Source of the DNA: Candidatus Solibacter sp.
GTDB taxonomy: Bacteria > Acidobacteriota > Terriglobia > Bryobacterales > Bryobacteraceae
Assembly (NCBI GenBank): GCA_017883345.1
Contig: JADGNT010000009.1
Span: 1-17,582, forward strand
Length of the DNA stretch: 17,582 bases
Direction: 5' to 3'
Shown: positions 1-6,440 of the stretch, piece by piece
Numbering within the stretch: the first letter of the stretch is position 1
How the letters are laid out: the number at the start of each line of letters is the position of its first letter
Made by a program: the position numbers and the translations under genes
Notes under the pieces: model-generated
Seen by the model: the letters and a program-made list of their open reading frames with translations, nothing else
Told to the model about the DNA's origin: nothing
The model's database searches: none

Positions 1-42
1 ACTTTCACTTCCAAGCTGCTGGACATGCCCAGCACACTCTGC

Positions 43-127
43 CGCGTCCCGACTCCTCGGGACGCGCTTTGGAGCACGCCCGGCAGGCGTCCCGATGAGC
101 CGGGACGCGGCCGGCGCGAGTGCCGGC
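43..127. repeat. Cluster of three GC-rich hairpins, intergenic repeat element
   Basis: Three consecutive inverted repeats fill the space downstream of the isomerase gene. The first has a perfect 10-bp stem (43-52 with 57-66, 4-nt loop), the second an 8-bp stem (87-94 with 101-108) and the third pairs GCCGGC at 110-115 with the same palindrome at 122-127. The first two stems share the core GCGTCCCG/CGGGACGC, so they are copies of each other. The string GGACGCGCTTT at 60-70 recurs in the multi-hairpin element at 5952-6044, which suggests a related dispersed family. No oligo-T run follows, so it is not a classical terminator, although it could protect the 3' end of the minus-strand transcript. 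Bases 1-42 hold nothing I can assign; an ATG on the minus strand at 26 opens only eight codons before the edge. Confidence 0.6.
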
Positions 128-174
128 GCCACATGGCCCACGCAGCCAATGTGAAGTTATTCTTGCGTGGTCCC

Positions 175-1029
175 TTAGTAGCTCAACTTGGACAGATACC
201 CATAGCTCTGCCGCAGGCTATCCACCGGATCGCCGGGCGTCTGATCCTGCTCCACGAAGTAGTGCGCCACCTTCGCCGCCGCCGCCGCGCGCAACACTTT
301 GGGCCAGTCCAGCACCCCGCTGCCCACCTCTTTGAACGCCGTCGGCGGCACCGATTCCTTGTACATCACCGCCGTGCCCTCCGCCTTGTCCTTCAAGTGC
401 AGCAGCGGCACGCGTCCCGCAAGTTTCTGGAGGAATTCGGCGGGATCCAGCCCGGCCACGCTCACCCAGAACACGTCCAACTCGAAGGCCACCAGCTTCG
501 GATCGGTGTGGTCCAGCATCACCTGAAACAGCGTGGCGCCCTTCTCCGTCGCGAATTCGAAGGCGTGGTTGTGGTAGCAAAAGCTCATCCCCGCGGCGCG
601 GCATTTCTCCCCTGCCCGATTGAGCTTCTCCGCGATCGCTTTGATCACGTCAATCCCGCCGCGTTCCGGTTCCGGCAGGTACGGGAACACCGCGTACTGG
701 AAGCCGCGCTTCTTCAATTGGTCGAAGATGGGACTCAGGTCGTCCGGCTTACCCTGCGTGACCGACCCAGAGTCCAGGTGAATACTCACGGGTTTCAGAC
801 CGCTCGCCTGCAGCATCGGCCAGAGACCATCCAGTCCGGCGTAGGTGGCTTCCACTTCCCGGTAGCCAATGGCGCGGATGGCGTTGAGCGTATCCTGCGG
901 TTTCTGCGGCAGCACGGTACGCACCGTGTAAAGCTGCACGCCCAGAGTCTTCAATTGCGCCGCGCGGCCGGACGCACCCAGCGCCGCCACCAGCGAAGTC
1001 GCCTGCAGAAAGTCACGTCTCGAAGTCAT
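175..1029 (-). CDS. Tat-exported sugar phosphate isomerase/epimerase (xylose isomerase-like TIM barrel)
   Basis: This 284-residue protein starts with a twin-arginine signal: SRRDFL at residues 3-8, then a short hydrophobic stretch ending near GRAA at 21-24. The remainder reads as an AP-endonuclease-2/xylose-isomerase-like TIM barrel. Candidate metal ligands and catalytic residues lie at the usual strand ends: YHNH at 152-155, FELD at 182-185 with Glu183, HLKD at 211-214 and VEQD at 259-262. Members act on sugars or inositol derivatives with a divalent metal; the substrate cannot be read from the sequence. The Tat leader implies a folded, metal-loaded enzyme exported to the periplasm. The ATG at 1027-1029 is chosen because it places the twin arginines at residues 4-5. 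The gene stands alone on the minus strand with hairpins downstream. A CATAAT sequence at 1037-1042 could be its -10 element, but no good -35 box sits at normal spacing. Confidence 0.88.
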   Translation of the reverse strand: MTSRRDFLQATSLVAALGASGRAAQLKTLGVQLYTVRTVLPQKPQDTLNAIRAIGYREVEATYAGLDGLWPMLQASGLKPVSIHLDSGSVTQGKPDDLSPIFDQLKKRGFQYAVFPYLPEPERGGIDVIKAIAEKLNRAGEKCRAAGMSFCYHNHAFEFATEKGATLFQVMLDHTDPKLVAFELDVFWVSVAGLDPAEFLQKLAGRVPLLHLKDKAEGTAVMYKESVPPTAFKEVGSGVLDWPKVLRAAAAAKVAHYFVEQDQTPGDPVDSLRQSYGYLSKLSY

Positions 1030-1127
1030 GTCGATTATTATGCAACAGCCAGACGCGTAAATGCCAAACGCTCAGCCCGCGGGATCGCCGGGGAATAGAA
1101 CGGCACGGGGTTTGACCGCGCTTGCGC

Positions 1128-1352
1128 TTATCGCGTATCGTCGCTTTGCGTGTCGTCCAGAAACCACTTCGTATATTGCTCCCGCGGGTAGTGAACGTCC
1201 TCCGCCCTGCCGTGCAAGGTAATGCTGCCGTCGGCGTGCTCTTCCACCAGGCAACCGGCGTGATAAACGATCGTGCCGTTCGGCCGCCCCACGCCGATAT
1301 CCTTGCGATCGGTCAGGCGCATTTTCGATCCGTCATCCATTGCGCCAAGCAT
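1128..1352 (-). CDS. Small protein of unknown function
   Basis: This open frame of 74 codons encodes a soluble, acidic and His-containing protein with no signal peptide or membrane segment. The middle reads like a compact beta-rich domain (IVYHAGCLVEEHADGSITLHG), followed by an aromatic, charged tail. I do not recognise the family. Three in-frame ATGs could start it, at 1352, 1340 and 1322; none has a clear Shine-Dalgarno sequence, and the segment from 1322 onward looks most protein-like. It lies 98 bp upstream of the isomerase gene on the same strand and might share its transcript. Its composition is believable for a real small protein, but only conservation in relatives would settle it. Confidence 0.5.
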   Translation of the reverse strand: MLGAMDDGSKMRLTDRKDIGVGRPNGTIVYHAGCLVEEHADGSITLHGRAEDVHYPREQYTKWFLDDTQSDDTR

Positions 1353-1369
1353 ATCACGCTGCGCTACCC

Positions 1370-1573
1370 ATGTATGCCGCGCGGGTCAATGAAGACCCCG
1401 CCGTCAAGCGCTTGTGGATTGCCCAGATCGTCAGCCCGGCCATCTCCGGGCCGTTGGTGGAGGCGCTAGGCGCGAACTCCTGTTTCCTCTGATCGGTGCT
1501 CCGTTCGGTGATTCCCTTCGTGATGATCGCCGTGGCTGGTTTTCCCTGGCTGAGCCAGCCGCGCGCGGTCTGA
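1370..1573 (+). pseudogene. Decayed reading frame of a possible membrane protein, interrupted by an in-frame TGA
   Basis: From an ATG at 1370 one frame encodes 40 residues containing VKRLWIAQIVSPAISGP and meets TGA at 1490-1492. The same frame continues without shift for another 26 codons (SVLRSVIPFVMIAVAGFPWL and a short tail) to a second TGA at 1571-1573. Both halves use G or C at most third positions and look like genuine protein; the second half would make a transmembrane helix. The simplest reading is a fragment of a membrane protein gene broken by a nonsense mutation. No Shine-Dalgarno sequence precedes the ATG, and the frame is open upstream of it for some distance. The opposite strand also has an open frame here (1354-1581) that shares the same wobble positions, so strand choice is uncertain. 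I cannot name the parent family. Confidence 0.35.
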
Positions 1574-1640
1574 GCCACCACCCGCGCGACGCTCCCCGGT
1601 TAGGTCGGGAGCGCTCCCACCCATCCCCCAAAATGCGCTC

Positions 1641-1683
1641 TCCGCGGTTTCCTCTGCGTCTCCGCGTCTCTGCGTTGAACCTC
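1641..1683. repeat. Short dispersed repeat with three 8-nt tandem units (CTCTGCGT type)
   Basis: Three direct copies of an 8-nt unit lie head to tail: CTCTGCGT (1652-1659), CTCCGCGT (1660-1667) and CTCTGCGT (1668-1675), flanked by CCGCGGTTTC and TTGAACC. On the other strand this reads as the ACGCAGAGACGCGGAG-type string that, from general knowledge, recurs between genes in many acidobacterial, planctomycete and cyanobacterial genomes. It lies just downstream of the stop codon of the minus-strand gene at 1690. Its function is unknown. The gene's own 3' end adds a 9-bp hairpin (1688-1696 with 1699-1707) that includes the stop codon. Confidence 0.6.
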
Positions 1684-1689
1684 ATCCCT

Positions 1690-2553
1690 TCAGTTCGGGA
1701 ACTGAAGCCGGCCGCCGTCCGTACCCGCCTTCCGGATCATCGCCAACTGGAAGGTGGCGCGATCGTGCACCAGGATATTGGGATTGCGCATCGCCGCCGC
1801 CGCATCGGCGTCCCACGCCGGCGCCAGGTACACGCGCATCGCGGAATCCACAATCAGCACGTCGGCATCGCGGCATCCCGCGGCCAGCGCCGAGGCGTGC
1901 CCTTCGAAAACCCACACTGCGTGGCCGATGTAGCTCAGCCCCACCAGGATGCCGAGAAACGGGATTGCCTTGCTGACCTCCGCTAATCCGGGCACTGCCC
2001 CGGGTTGGGCATCGAAGAGGGTGTACGCGATCGCCGCGATGTTGCGCTTCACGTCGCCCGGGACCAGGCGGTCCATGTTCTTCGCCATCGTTTCCAGCGC
2101 TGGCGTTGCCCCCAGGCGCGGCATCACCAGGTGCGTGCGGTCCGGCTTGAGAATCGCGAGTCCGCCCTCCGCGCCAGGCGCCGCGGCGGTTTGGCGCAGG
2201 CGCGCGAAGACTTCCTGGATATCCGAGCGAATGCTCACCTCGGGCATGCGCGGGCCCGCGCCTCGAGCCGCGGCGCCCTCCCCTCCGCGCGGGTGCGACA
2301 CGCCCTGTCCGTCGACCCAATCGGAAAAGTCCGCCTTGCTGGACAGGCTGATCGGCACTTTGTGCCGCACCACCCGTTGGATCACCGCCAATCCGGCGGG
2401 TGGCGGCTGGGCGCCCGCCGCCTCGCGGTAATACCACACCTGGCCGTGGTTCTGCTTCGCCCTCTCCAGCGCGCCATCGAGCCGTTCCAGATCGGCCGGT
2501 TGGCCGTCCAGCAGGATGGCGCCCGATGCCAGCACGCTAATCTTGAGTCGCAT
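1690..2553 (-). CDS. Protein of unknown function with an ExbD/TolR-like N-terminal segment
   Basis: Starting at the ATG at 2551-2553, the product is 287 residues. The first 80 or so (MRLKISVLASGAILLDGQ, then a basic helix and a KVPISLSSKADFSDWV segment) resemble the periplasmic domain of ExbD/TolR proteins, but the N-terminal membrane anchor of that family is missing. A Gly/Ala/Pro-rich linker follows. The C-terminal half is soluble, with one hydrophobic stretch (SKAIPFLGILVGLSYIGHAV) and a pattern suggesting an alpha/beta fold; I do not recognise it. A GTG at 2598 would add 15 residues with no ribosome binding site, so the ATG is preferred, although it too lacks a clear one. The resemblance to ExbD is weak and rests on pattern alone. 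The gene is not next to an exbB or tonB partner. Confidence 0.6.
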   Translation of the reverse strand: MRLKISVLASGAILLDGQPADLERLDGALERAKQNHGQVWYYREAAGAQPPPAGLAVIQRVVRHKVPISLSSKADFSDWVDGQGVSHPRGGEGAAARGAGPRMPEVSIRSDIQEVFARLRQTAAAPGAEGGLAILKPDRTHLVMPRLGATPALETMAKNMDRLVPGDVKRNIAAIAYTLFDAQPGAVPGLAEVSKAIPFLGILVGLSYIGHAVWVFEGHASALAAGCRDADVLIVDSAMRVYLAPAWDADAAAAMRNPNILVHDRATFQLAMIRKAGTDGGRLQFPN

Positions 2554-2867
2554 GGCGATCAGCCGAAATATCCGCGTTCTCAAAAACGCAGAACCCACTT
2601 TGTCCCGCGGACGTGCGCGGCGCCACCCGGTTCATCGACAGACCGCCCTTCCACTCGCCGCTGACCAGCGGCGTCTTGACAAGCTCGCCAAGCCGGCAAG
2701 CCATTCCGGTCGTGGCCCGCTCATGCTCCAACCGCCGGGAGCGCACGAGATGTAAGAAAAAGAGAGGATTTTCGTAAAGACCCGGCATACGGGTTCGGGC
2801 GATCGTCCCTCAGGCGGTTGAGCAATATGGTATCACGAGTTTCTCCGGTAATCGCTCTGACGGTCAT

Positions 2868-2895
2868 AGGCCGACGGTCATAGGCTTGTCATAGG
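2868..2895. repeat. Three-copy tandem motif GTCATAGGC
   Basis: The motif GTCATAGGC occurs three times within about 30 bases; the first two copies are preceded by the same CGG and separated by CGA, and the third follows TT. The arrangement is too short and irregular to be a CRISPR array. It could be a small local duplication or a cluster of protein-binding sites. It lies in the gene-poor region upstream of tdh, about 590 bases from that gene. Confidence 0.6.
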
Positions 2896-3380
2896 CTTCT
2901 TGCAATTCAGACACTGGGGGCGCTGTAGGGATGCGTTCGGGCAGGAAACGGCCTGGCGGGGTGAGCCGGTCGGCGATGTCGCATCGCTGGACCTTGGGAG
3001 AGGAGGCTAGAGTGCACCGCGGGAATGCGCCAGCCAAGAATGCAGGGCAGGGGGGCGTGACATCATTGGGAAGCGGTTATGCTGTTCGATCCGCCCGTCG
3101 GCTTGCGTGTCGCATAGCTTTATCGCTTCATCGACAATCGCATAACAGCCAGCGAGGCCCATGGCCGGAAAACTGAGGAAACCCGCAACCATCATCCCGG
3201 CGCAACGGAATGCTCGCGGACCTGGCTGCTTTGGAAAGCCTTGAACACCCATCCGGCACCCGCCAACAGGCGTTCCAGAGCCACTGCGGGCACTGCCCGG
3301 CCGAACGCGTCGACGCCTCGCTGGAGAGCTGAATTACTGTCTGAACCGCAGGGAGAGCAAGTTTTCTTGGAGTAAATGAT

Positions 3381-3414
3381 AATGTCCTATTTGCGCAAAG
3401 CAGAAATGTCCTAT
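3381..3414. repeat. Duplicated AATGTCCTATT motif, possible insertion-sequence end
   Basis: AATGTCCTATT is present at 3381-3391 and again at 3404-3414, separated by a TTGCGCAAA palindrome-containing spacer. Closely spaced copies of a short motif like this are found as transposase-binding sites at the ends of some insertion sequences, and the string resembles such ends from memory. No transposase gene or opposite end is visible, so this would be a scar. The second copy runs into TTGACA (3414-3419), a perfect -35 hexamer, but no matching -10 box sits 16-18 bases downstream. A regulator site for tdh is an alternative explanation. Confidence 0.35.
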
Positions 3415-3481
3415 TGACACGTCGGCAAACAAAATGCCCCCCGCACGCCAAACCGGGGAGGTGGCACGCTATCGTAGAGTC

Positions 3482-4507
3482 ATGCAAGCTTTGGTCAAGA
3501 GCAAGAGCCAGCCAGGCCTGTGGCTGGAGGACGTCGCCGCGCCGGAGATCGGCATCAACGACGTCCTGATTCGCGTGTTGAGAACCGGCATCTGCGGCAC
3601 CGATGTCCACATCTACAACTGGGACGAGTGGGCGCAAAAGACCATTCCCGTGCCCATGGCGATCGGCCACGAGTTCGTCGGCATGATTGAGGCGGTGGGC
3701 TCCAATGTCGTCGATTTCTTCCCGGGCGACATGGTCAGCGGGGAAGGCCACGTGGTCTGCGGCCGCTGCCGCAATTGCTTCGCCGGCCGGCGCCACTTGT
3801 GCGCCCACACCATGGGGGTCGGGGTGAACCGCCCGGGCGCTTTCGCCGAATACATCGCGCTGCCGATGACCAACATCTGGCGTCACCACGAGGGAATCGA
3901 TCTCGACGTCGCCGCCATCTTCGACCCCTTCGGCAACGCCGTGCACACCGCACTCTCCTTCCCGGTGCTGGGCGAGGACGTGCTGGTCACCGGCGCGGGC
4001 CCCATCGGGATCATGGCCGCCGCCGTGGCACGCCACGCCGGCGCGCGCTTCACCGTGATCACGGACCTCAACCCGTACCGCCTCGAACTGGCCGAAAAAC
4101 TGGGCGTCACCCTGGCCGTCAACGTGCGCGAGCAGAAACTCGCCGATGTGCAGACGCGGCTCGGCATGACCGAAGGCTTCGATGTCGGCCTGGAGATGTC
4201 CGGCAGCCCGGCCGCCTTCCGCGACATGCTGGCCAACATGAGTCACGGCGCGCGCATCGCCATGCTCGGCATCCCCAGCGAGGAGATGTCCATCGACTGG
4301 CGCACGGTGATCTTCAACATGCTCACCATCAAGGGGATCTACGGCCGCGAAATGTACGAGACCTGGTACAAGATGAGCGTCATGCTGCAATCGGGCCTGG
4401 ATATCTCGCCGGTGATTACGCACCGCTACCATTACACCGAGTTCCAAAAAGGCTTCGAGGCGATGAGCTCCGGCAACTCGGGTAAGGTGATTCTGAGCTG
4501 GGATTGA
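3482..4507 (+). CDS. tdh: L-threonine 3-dehydrogenase
   Basis: This 341-residue zinc-dependent medium-chain dehydrogenase oxidises L-threonine with NAD+ to 2-amino-3-ketobutyrate, the first step of threonine breakdown to glycine and acetyl-CoA in the cytosol. Identity is clear: catalytic zinc ligands Cys38, His63 and Glu64 (GHE), structural-zinc cysteines at 93, 96, 99 and 107, the family string [14 protein letters not shown], the NAD-binding GAGPIG, and [14 protein letters not shown]. The C-terminus SGKVILSWD is also typical. Length and residue numbering match the E. coli enzyme, which fixes the start at the ATG of 3482 rather than the in-frame ATG at 3434. No strong ribosome binding site precedes it; GGGGAGG lies 20 bases upstream. 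The usual partner kbl (2-amino-3-ketobutyrate CoA ligase) is not adjacent. The TGA stop is part of a TGATCA palindrome shared with the stop of the convergent gene. Confidence 0.97.
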   Translation: MQALVKSKSQPGLWLEDVAAPEIGINDVLIRVLRTGICGTDVHIYNWDEWAQKTIPVPMAIGHEFVGMIEAVGSNVVDFFPGDMVSGEGHVVCGRCRNCFAGRRHLCAHTMGVGVNRPGAFAEYIALPMTNIWRHHEGIDLDVAAIFDPFGNAVHTALSFPVLGEDVLVTGAGPIGIMAAAVARHAGARFTVITDLNPYRLELAEKLGVTLAVNVREQKLADVQTRLGMTEGFDVGLEMSGSPAAFRDMLANMSHGARIAMLGIPSEEMSIDWRTVIFNMLTIKGIYGREMYETWYKMSVMLQSGLDISPVITHRYHYTEFQKGFEAMSSGNSGKVILSWD

Positions 4508-5080
4508 TCACATCTCCAGCTTGCCCTGGTAAGAGAGATCCTTCACCCGGAACTCGATCTCGCGTTCCGGGAATTTGAGGCCGCCCAGATACAGGCGGAA
4601 CAGCACCGTCTTGTCGCCCGGTTTCACCGCCCGCGGGAAGATCAGACGCAGCACCGGGTCGGATGGCGTCGGCGGGAAGTGCCCGATGATGCCGTAGCTC
4701 TTCTTGCCGATCAGCATGACCGATTCCTCTTCCATCCGCTGGCTCTCGCGCGCATCGCCCAGACCCGCCAGCGTCGGGTAGGTGATGGCCAGCACAAAAT
4801 TCTCGGCGCGGTGGTCGCTGAGATATTCGACATAGTCCGGGTCCGGCTCCGGCATCGGGTGGGGATTCTTCTTCAGGCGGAGGCGCAGTTCGGCTTCCGC
4901 ATGCTCGATGGGCGCCGCAGTCGCCAGATAGATCACGGCCACCGGGCCCTCGTTGGTTCTCTGCGCCCAGGGGCTCTCGGTCCGGACGGTCTGGATCTCG
5001 GCATCGGTCCACGCCTCCGGCGGCTTGGTTTCCCAGAAGGGTTGCGCCAGGAAGAAGAACAACGGCAGCAGCGCGTGCAT
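4508..5080 (-). CDS. Exported protein of unknown function
   Basis: From the ATG at 5078-5080 the product is 190 residues and begins with a short signal peptide (HALLPLFFFLAQPF); a GTG at 5086 would add two residues. The mature part starts with PPEAWTDAEIQTV and SPWAQ, a pattern seen in a family of secreted acidobacterial proteins of unknown role in which a Trp-containing helix is followed by a beta-rich domain. The rest alternates beta-strand-like segments (VAVIYLATAAP, ENFVLAITYP, KTVLFRLYLGG, REIEFRVKDLSY), suggesting a beta-sandwich. There is no lipobox and no second membrane segment, so it is probably periplasmic. Its TGA directly abuts the tdh stop with no spacer, and its start lies 9 bp from the divergent acetyltransferase start, so its promoter must lie inside that neighbouring coding sequence. 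Confidence 0.8.
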   Translation of the reverse strand: MHALLPLFFFLAQPFWETKPPEAWTDAEIQTVRTESPWAQRTNEGPVAVIYLATAAPIEHAEAELRLRLKKNPHPMPEPDPDYVEYLSDHRAENFVLAITYPTLAGLGDARESQRMEEESVMLIGKKSYGIIGHFPPTPSDPVLRLIFPRAVKPGDKTVLFRLYLGGLKFPEREIEFRVKDLSYQGKLEM

Positions 5081-5089
5081 AATCACAAT

Positions 5090-5506
5090 ATGACAGCAAT
5101 CCGGCGCGGCGGAGCAGACGATCTGGACGCCGTCGCCGCCATCCAGCGGGCCAGTCCCGGTGCCGCCCGTTGGAACGCCGCCGACTACCTGGATCGGGAG
5201 TTTCTGGTGGCACTTGAGGGAGACCGCGTCGTGGGATTCCTGGTCGCGCGCACCGTGGCGGCCGACGAGCGCGAGATTCTCAACCTCGCCGTGGCGCCGG
5301 ACTTCCGCCGGAAAGGGGTCGCCCGAGCGCTCCTCGACTGCGCTTTGCAGAGCTTCCGCGGCTCGGTCTTTCTGGAGGTCCGGGAGTCCAACCGAGTAGC
5401 CCAGGACTTCTATAAGTCATTAGGTTTTAAGGAGTTTAGCAGGCGCAAAGGGTACTACGAGTCGCCCCCCGAAACGGCTATTGTCATGAAGTTTCATTCA
5501 TGTTAA
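5090..5506 (+). CDS. rimI: RimI-type ribosomal-protein-alanine N-acetyltransferase (GNAT family)
   Basis: This 138-residue single-domain GNAT enzyme would transfer acetyl from acetyl-CoA to the N-terminal alanine of a ribosomal protein (S18 in the classical case). Family marks are the N-terminal RRGGADDLDAVAAIQRAS segment, REILNLAVAP at 61-70 leading into the acetyl-CoA loop RRKGVA at 73-78, the string FLEVRESN at 94-101, FYKSLGF at 107-113, and the RKGYY element near 119-123. This combination is much closer to RimI than to other GNATs. The ATG at 5090 gives the usual length; the frame is open far upstream only because it lies antisense to the neighbouring gene. RimI genes often follow tsaB, which is absent here. 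The substrate could differ, since GNAT specificity is hard to read from sequence. Confidence 0.82.
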   Translation: MTAIRRGGADDLDAVAAIQRASPGAARWNAADYLDREFLVALEGDRVVGFLVARTVAADEREILNLAVAPDFRRKGVARALLDCALQSFRGSVFLEVRESNRVAQDFYKSLGFKEFSRRKGYYESPPETAIVMKFHSC

Positions 5507-5617
5507 GGTGGCCTTAGACGGATGATGCCGTCGTCAATGAAAACGCGAGATTACCCACCGAGCCTTTCCGAATCGACCGACTCGGCGCGGCAACCTCACT
5601 GGGAGGAATTGCCCAAT

Positions 5618-5854
5618 ATGGAACGGATCGAACTGGAAGAGTTGAAAGCGCATCTGATGGATACAAATCAGGAGTATCGTGGCCTCGCCAGCCAGCACTC
5701 GGAGTTCGCCCACAAGTTGGACGAGCTGGAAGCGCTTCCCCACCTGACCGACCAGGAGCAATTGGAGGAAGTGCGGCTGAAGAAACTGAAACTCCGCTTG
5801 AAGGATCAGATGGAAGCGATCGTGAGCCAGTCCAGGTCTCAGCAGGTTGCTTAA
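5618..5854 (+). CDS. YdcH/DUF465-family small helical protein
   Basis: The product is 78 residues, highly charged and predicted to be almost entirely helical, with an antiparallel coiled-coil pattern: a helix around LASQHSEFAHKLDELEAL, a short turn at PHLTDQ, and a helix rich in Leu and Lys (EEVRLKKLKLRLKDQME). The LKKxKLxLKD string and length are typical of the YdcH (DUF465) family, whose function is not established. The frame is open from an ATG at 5522, but GGAGG at 5602-5606 lies 11 bases before the ATG at 5618 and the residues before it are unlike the family, so the shorter start is preferred. The intrinsic terminator at 5897 probably ends this transcript. Confidence 0.82.
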   Translation: MERIELEELKAHLMDTNQEYRGLASQHSEFAHKLDELEALPHLTDQEQLEEVRLKKLKLRLKDQMEAIVSQSRSQQVA

Positions 5855-5896
5855 CGTCAGGTGCGCGCAGCAACGGTAATTGCGTAGTTTTTCCTG

Positions 5897-5932
5897 CCCG
5901 GCCCCGCTCGTGGGGCCGGGTTTTTCGTTTTT
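5897..5932 (+). terminator. Strong rho-independent terminator after the YdcH-family gene
   Basis: A perfect 9-bp GC stem (CCCGGCCCC at 5897-5905 with GGGGCCGGG at 5912-5920, 6-nt loop) is followed directly by TTTTTCGTTTTT. It lies 43 bp downstream of the YdcH-family stop codon. Upstream As and Ts are too few to make it equally strong on the minus strand, so it mainly ends rightward transcription and insulates the Smr gene. Confidence 0.9.
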
Positions 5933-5951
5933 GGGCTTCCTCGAAAATAGG

Positions 5952-6044
5952 TGTGGGGCAGGCAATCTTGCCTGCGGACGCGCTTTCCAGCGCGTCCAGG
6001 CGCCGGCTGGAAAGCCGGCGGCAGCCAAGAATGGCCGCCCCACA
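5952..6044. repeat. 93-bp multi-hairpin intergenic repeat with outer 8-bp inverted repeat
   Basis: Outer arms TGTGGGGC (5952-5959) and GCCCCACA (6037-6044) are perfect inverted copies. Between them are four hairpins in a row: GCAGGCAA/TTGCCTGC (5958-5965 with 5968-5975), GGACGCGC/GCGCGTCC (5976-5983 with 5990-5997), CGCCGGCT/AGCCGGCG (6001-6008 with 6013-6020), and an imperfect GGCAGCCA/TGGCCGCC pair (about 6020-6027 with 6032-6039). The opening TGGGGCAGGC recurs at 14691-14700 next to another hairpin, and GGACGCGCTTT recurs at 60-70. This looks like a non-autonomous, dispersed element of the kind often scattered between genes in acidobacteria. Its right arm ends 9 bases before the Smr start codon. 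Confidence 0.8.
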
Positions 6045-6053
6045 TGGGGGCTT

Positions 6054-6332
6054 ATGCCGGCAGAGGACGACGAACCGATCCGTATTCCCATCACCGATGT
6101 GTTCGACTTGCACACCATCCCGCCGCGGGACGTGCGCGCCGTCGTAGAAGAATACCTCATCGAAGCGCACCGGATGGGCTACCGCGCCCTGCGCATCATC
6201 CACGGGCGCGGCATCGGAGCGCAGCGCGAAATGGTCCGCTCCGTGCTTTCGCGGACACCCTTTGTGACCGAATTTCGGGACGCGCCGGCGGCAGCCGGAG
6301 GCTGGGGCGCCACCATCGTCACACTCCGCTGA
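6054..6332 (+). CDS. Stand-alone Smr (MutS2 C-terminal-like) domain protein
   Basis: The 92-residue product is little more than a single Smr domain. It has the DLH motif at 18-20, a helix (RDVRAVVEEYLIEAHRMG), the LRIIHGRGIG loop around 46-55 with His50, the MVRSVLSRTPFV helix region, and the closing GGWGATIVTL strand. Smr domains nick or bind branched DNA, or act on RNA, depending on the family member; a stand-alone copy cannot be assigned to either. The ATG at 6054 is the only start that gives a domain-sized protein; the frame upstream is open only because it crosses a repeat and a terminator. The likely ribosome binding site is the GGGGG at 6046-6050, unusually close to the start and partly complementary to the end of the upstream repeat. 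Confidence 0.87.
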   Translation: MPAEDDEPIRIPITDVFDLHTIPPRDVRAVVEEYLIEAHRMGYRALRIIHGRGIGAQREMVRSVLSRTPFVTEFRDAPAAAGGWGATIVTLR

Positions 6333-6440
6333 TGGAGCACCGGTGGGGCCAGGCGGAACGGAACGCACATTCAGTTCACCAAGTTGTTTATTTCGCTGCA
6401 ATTTCAGGCAATAATGAGAAAGCCTCGGAGGGGCGCCTTA

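Larger units (their letters stand above)
2554..3481. other. Long region without a convincing gene; tandem motifs and a possible mobile-element scar
   Basis: About 930 bases separate the minus-strand gene ending its 5' side at 2553 from tdh at 3482. Several frames are open for about 80 codons on both strands, but none has a ribosome binding site or recognisable domain. The most protein-like is on the minus strand at 3007-3252, where a hydrophobic stretch ends in LAGC, a lipobox-like sequence, followed by about 45 polar residues; I would not call it a gene without homologues. The region also holds a triple GTCATAGGC motif near 2870-2895 and a repeated AATGTCCTATT motif near 3381-3414. Base composition is less GC-rich than in the flanking genes, which fits decayed or acquired DNA. 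Confidence 0.5.

Noticed and set aside
25..1098. Plus-strand frame opposite the isomerase
   Set aside because: Antisense shadow, His/Arg-rich; the minus-strand product has a Tat signal and metal-site motifs.
1490..1560. Selenocysteine reading of the TGA at 1490
   Set aside because: No stem-loop of the right position and shape was seen after the TGA, and the surrounding frame shows other signs of decay.
1354..1581. Minus-strand 75-codon frame ending next to the small unknown gene
   Set aside because: It shares wobble positions with the plus-strand frame at 1370-1573, whose sequence looks more like protein; undecided without homologues.
2868..2895. Tandem GTCATAGGC copies as a CRISPR array
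   Set aside because: Units are 9 bases, spacers only 2-5 bases, with no cas genes.
3007..3252. Minus-strand frame with a lipobox-like LAGC
   Set aside because: The lipobox is suggestive but there is no basic N-terminal region right before it, no ribosome binding site, and no recognisable mature domain; kept only as a note in the region description.
3414..3442. TTGACA as part of a tdh promoter
   Set aside because: The -35 hexamer is perfect but nothing like a -10 box lies 16-18 bases downstream.
3128..4447. Long minus-strand frame opposite tdh
   Set aside because: It is antisense to a certain gene, very rich in His, Asp and Ala as expected for a shadow of GC-rich coding, and has no domain.
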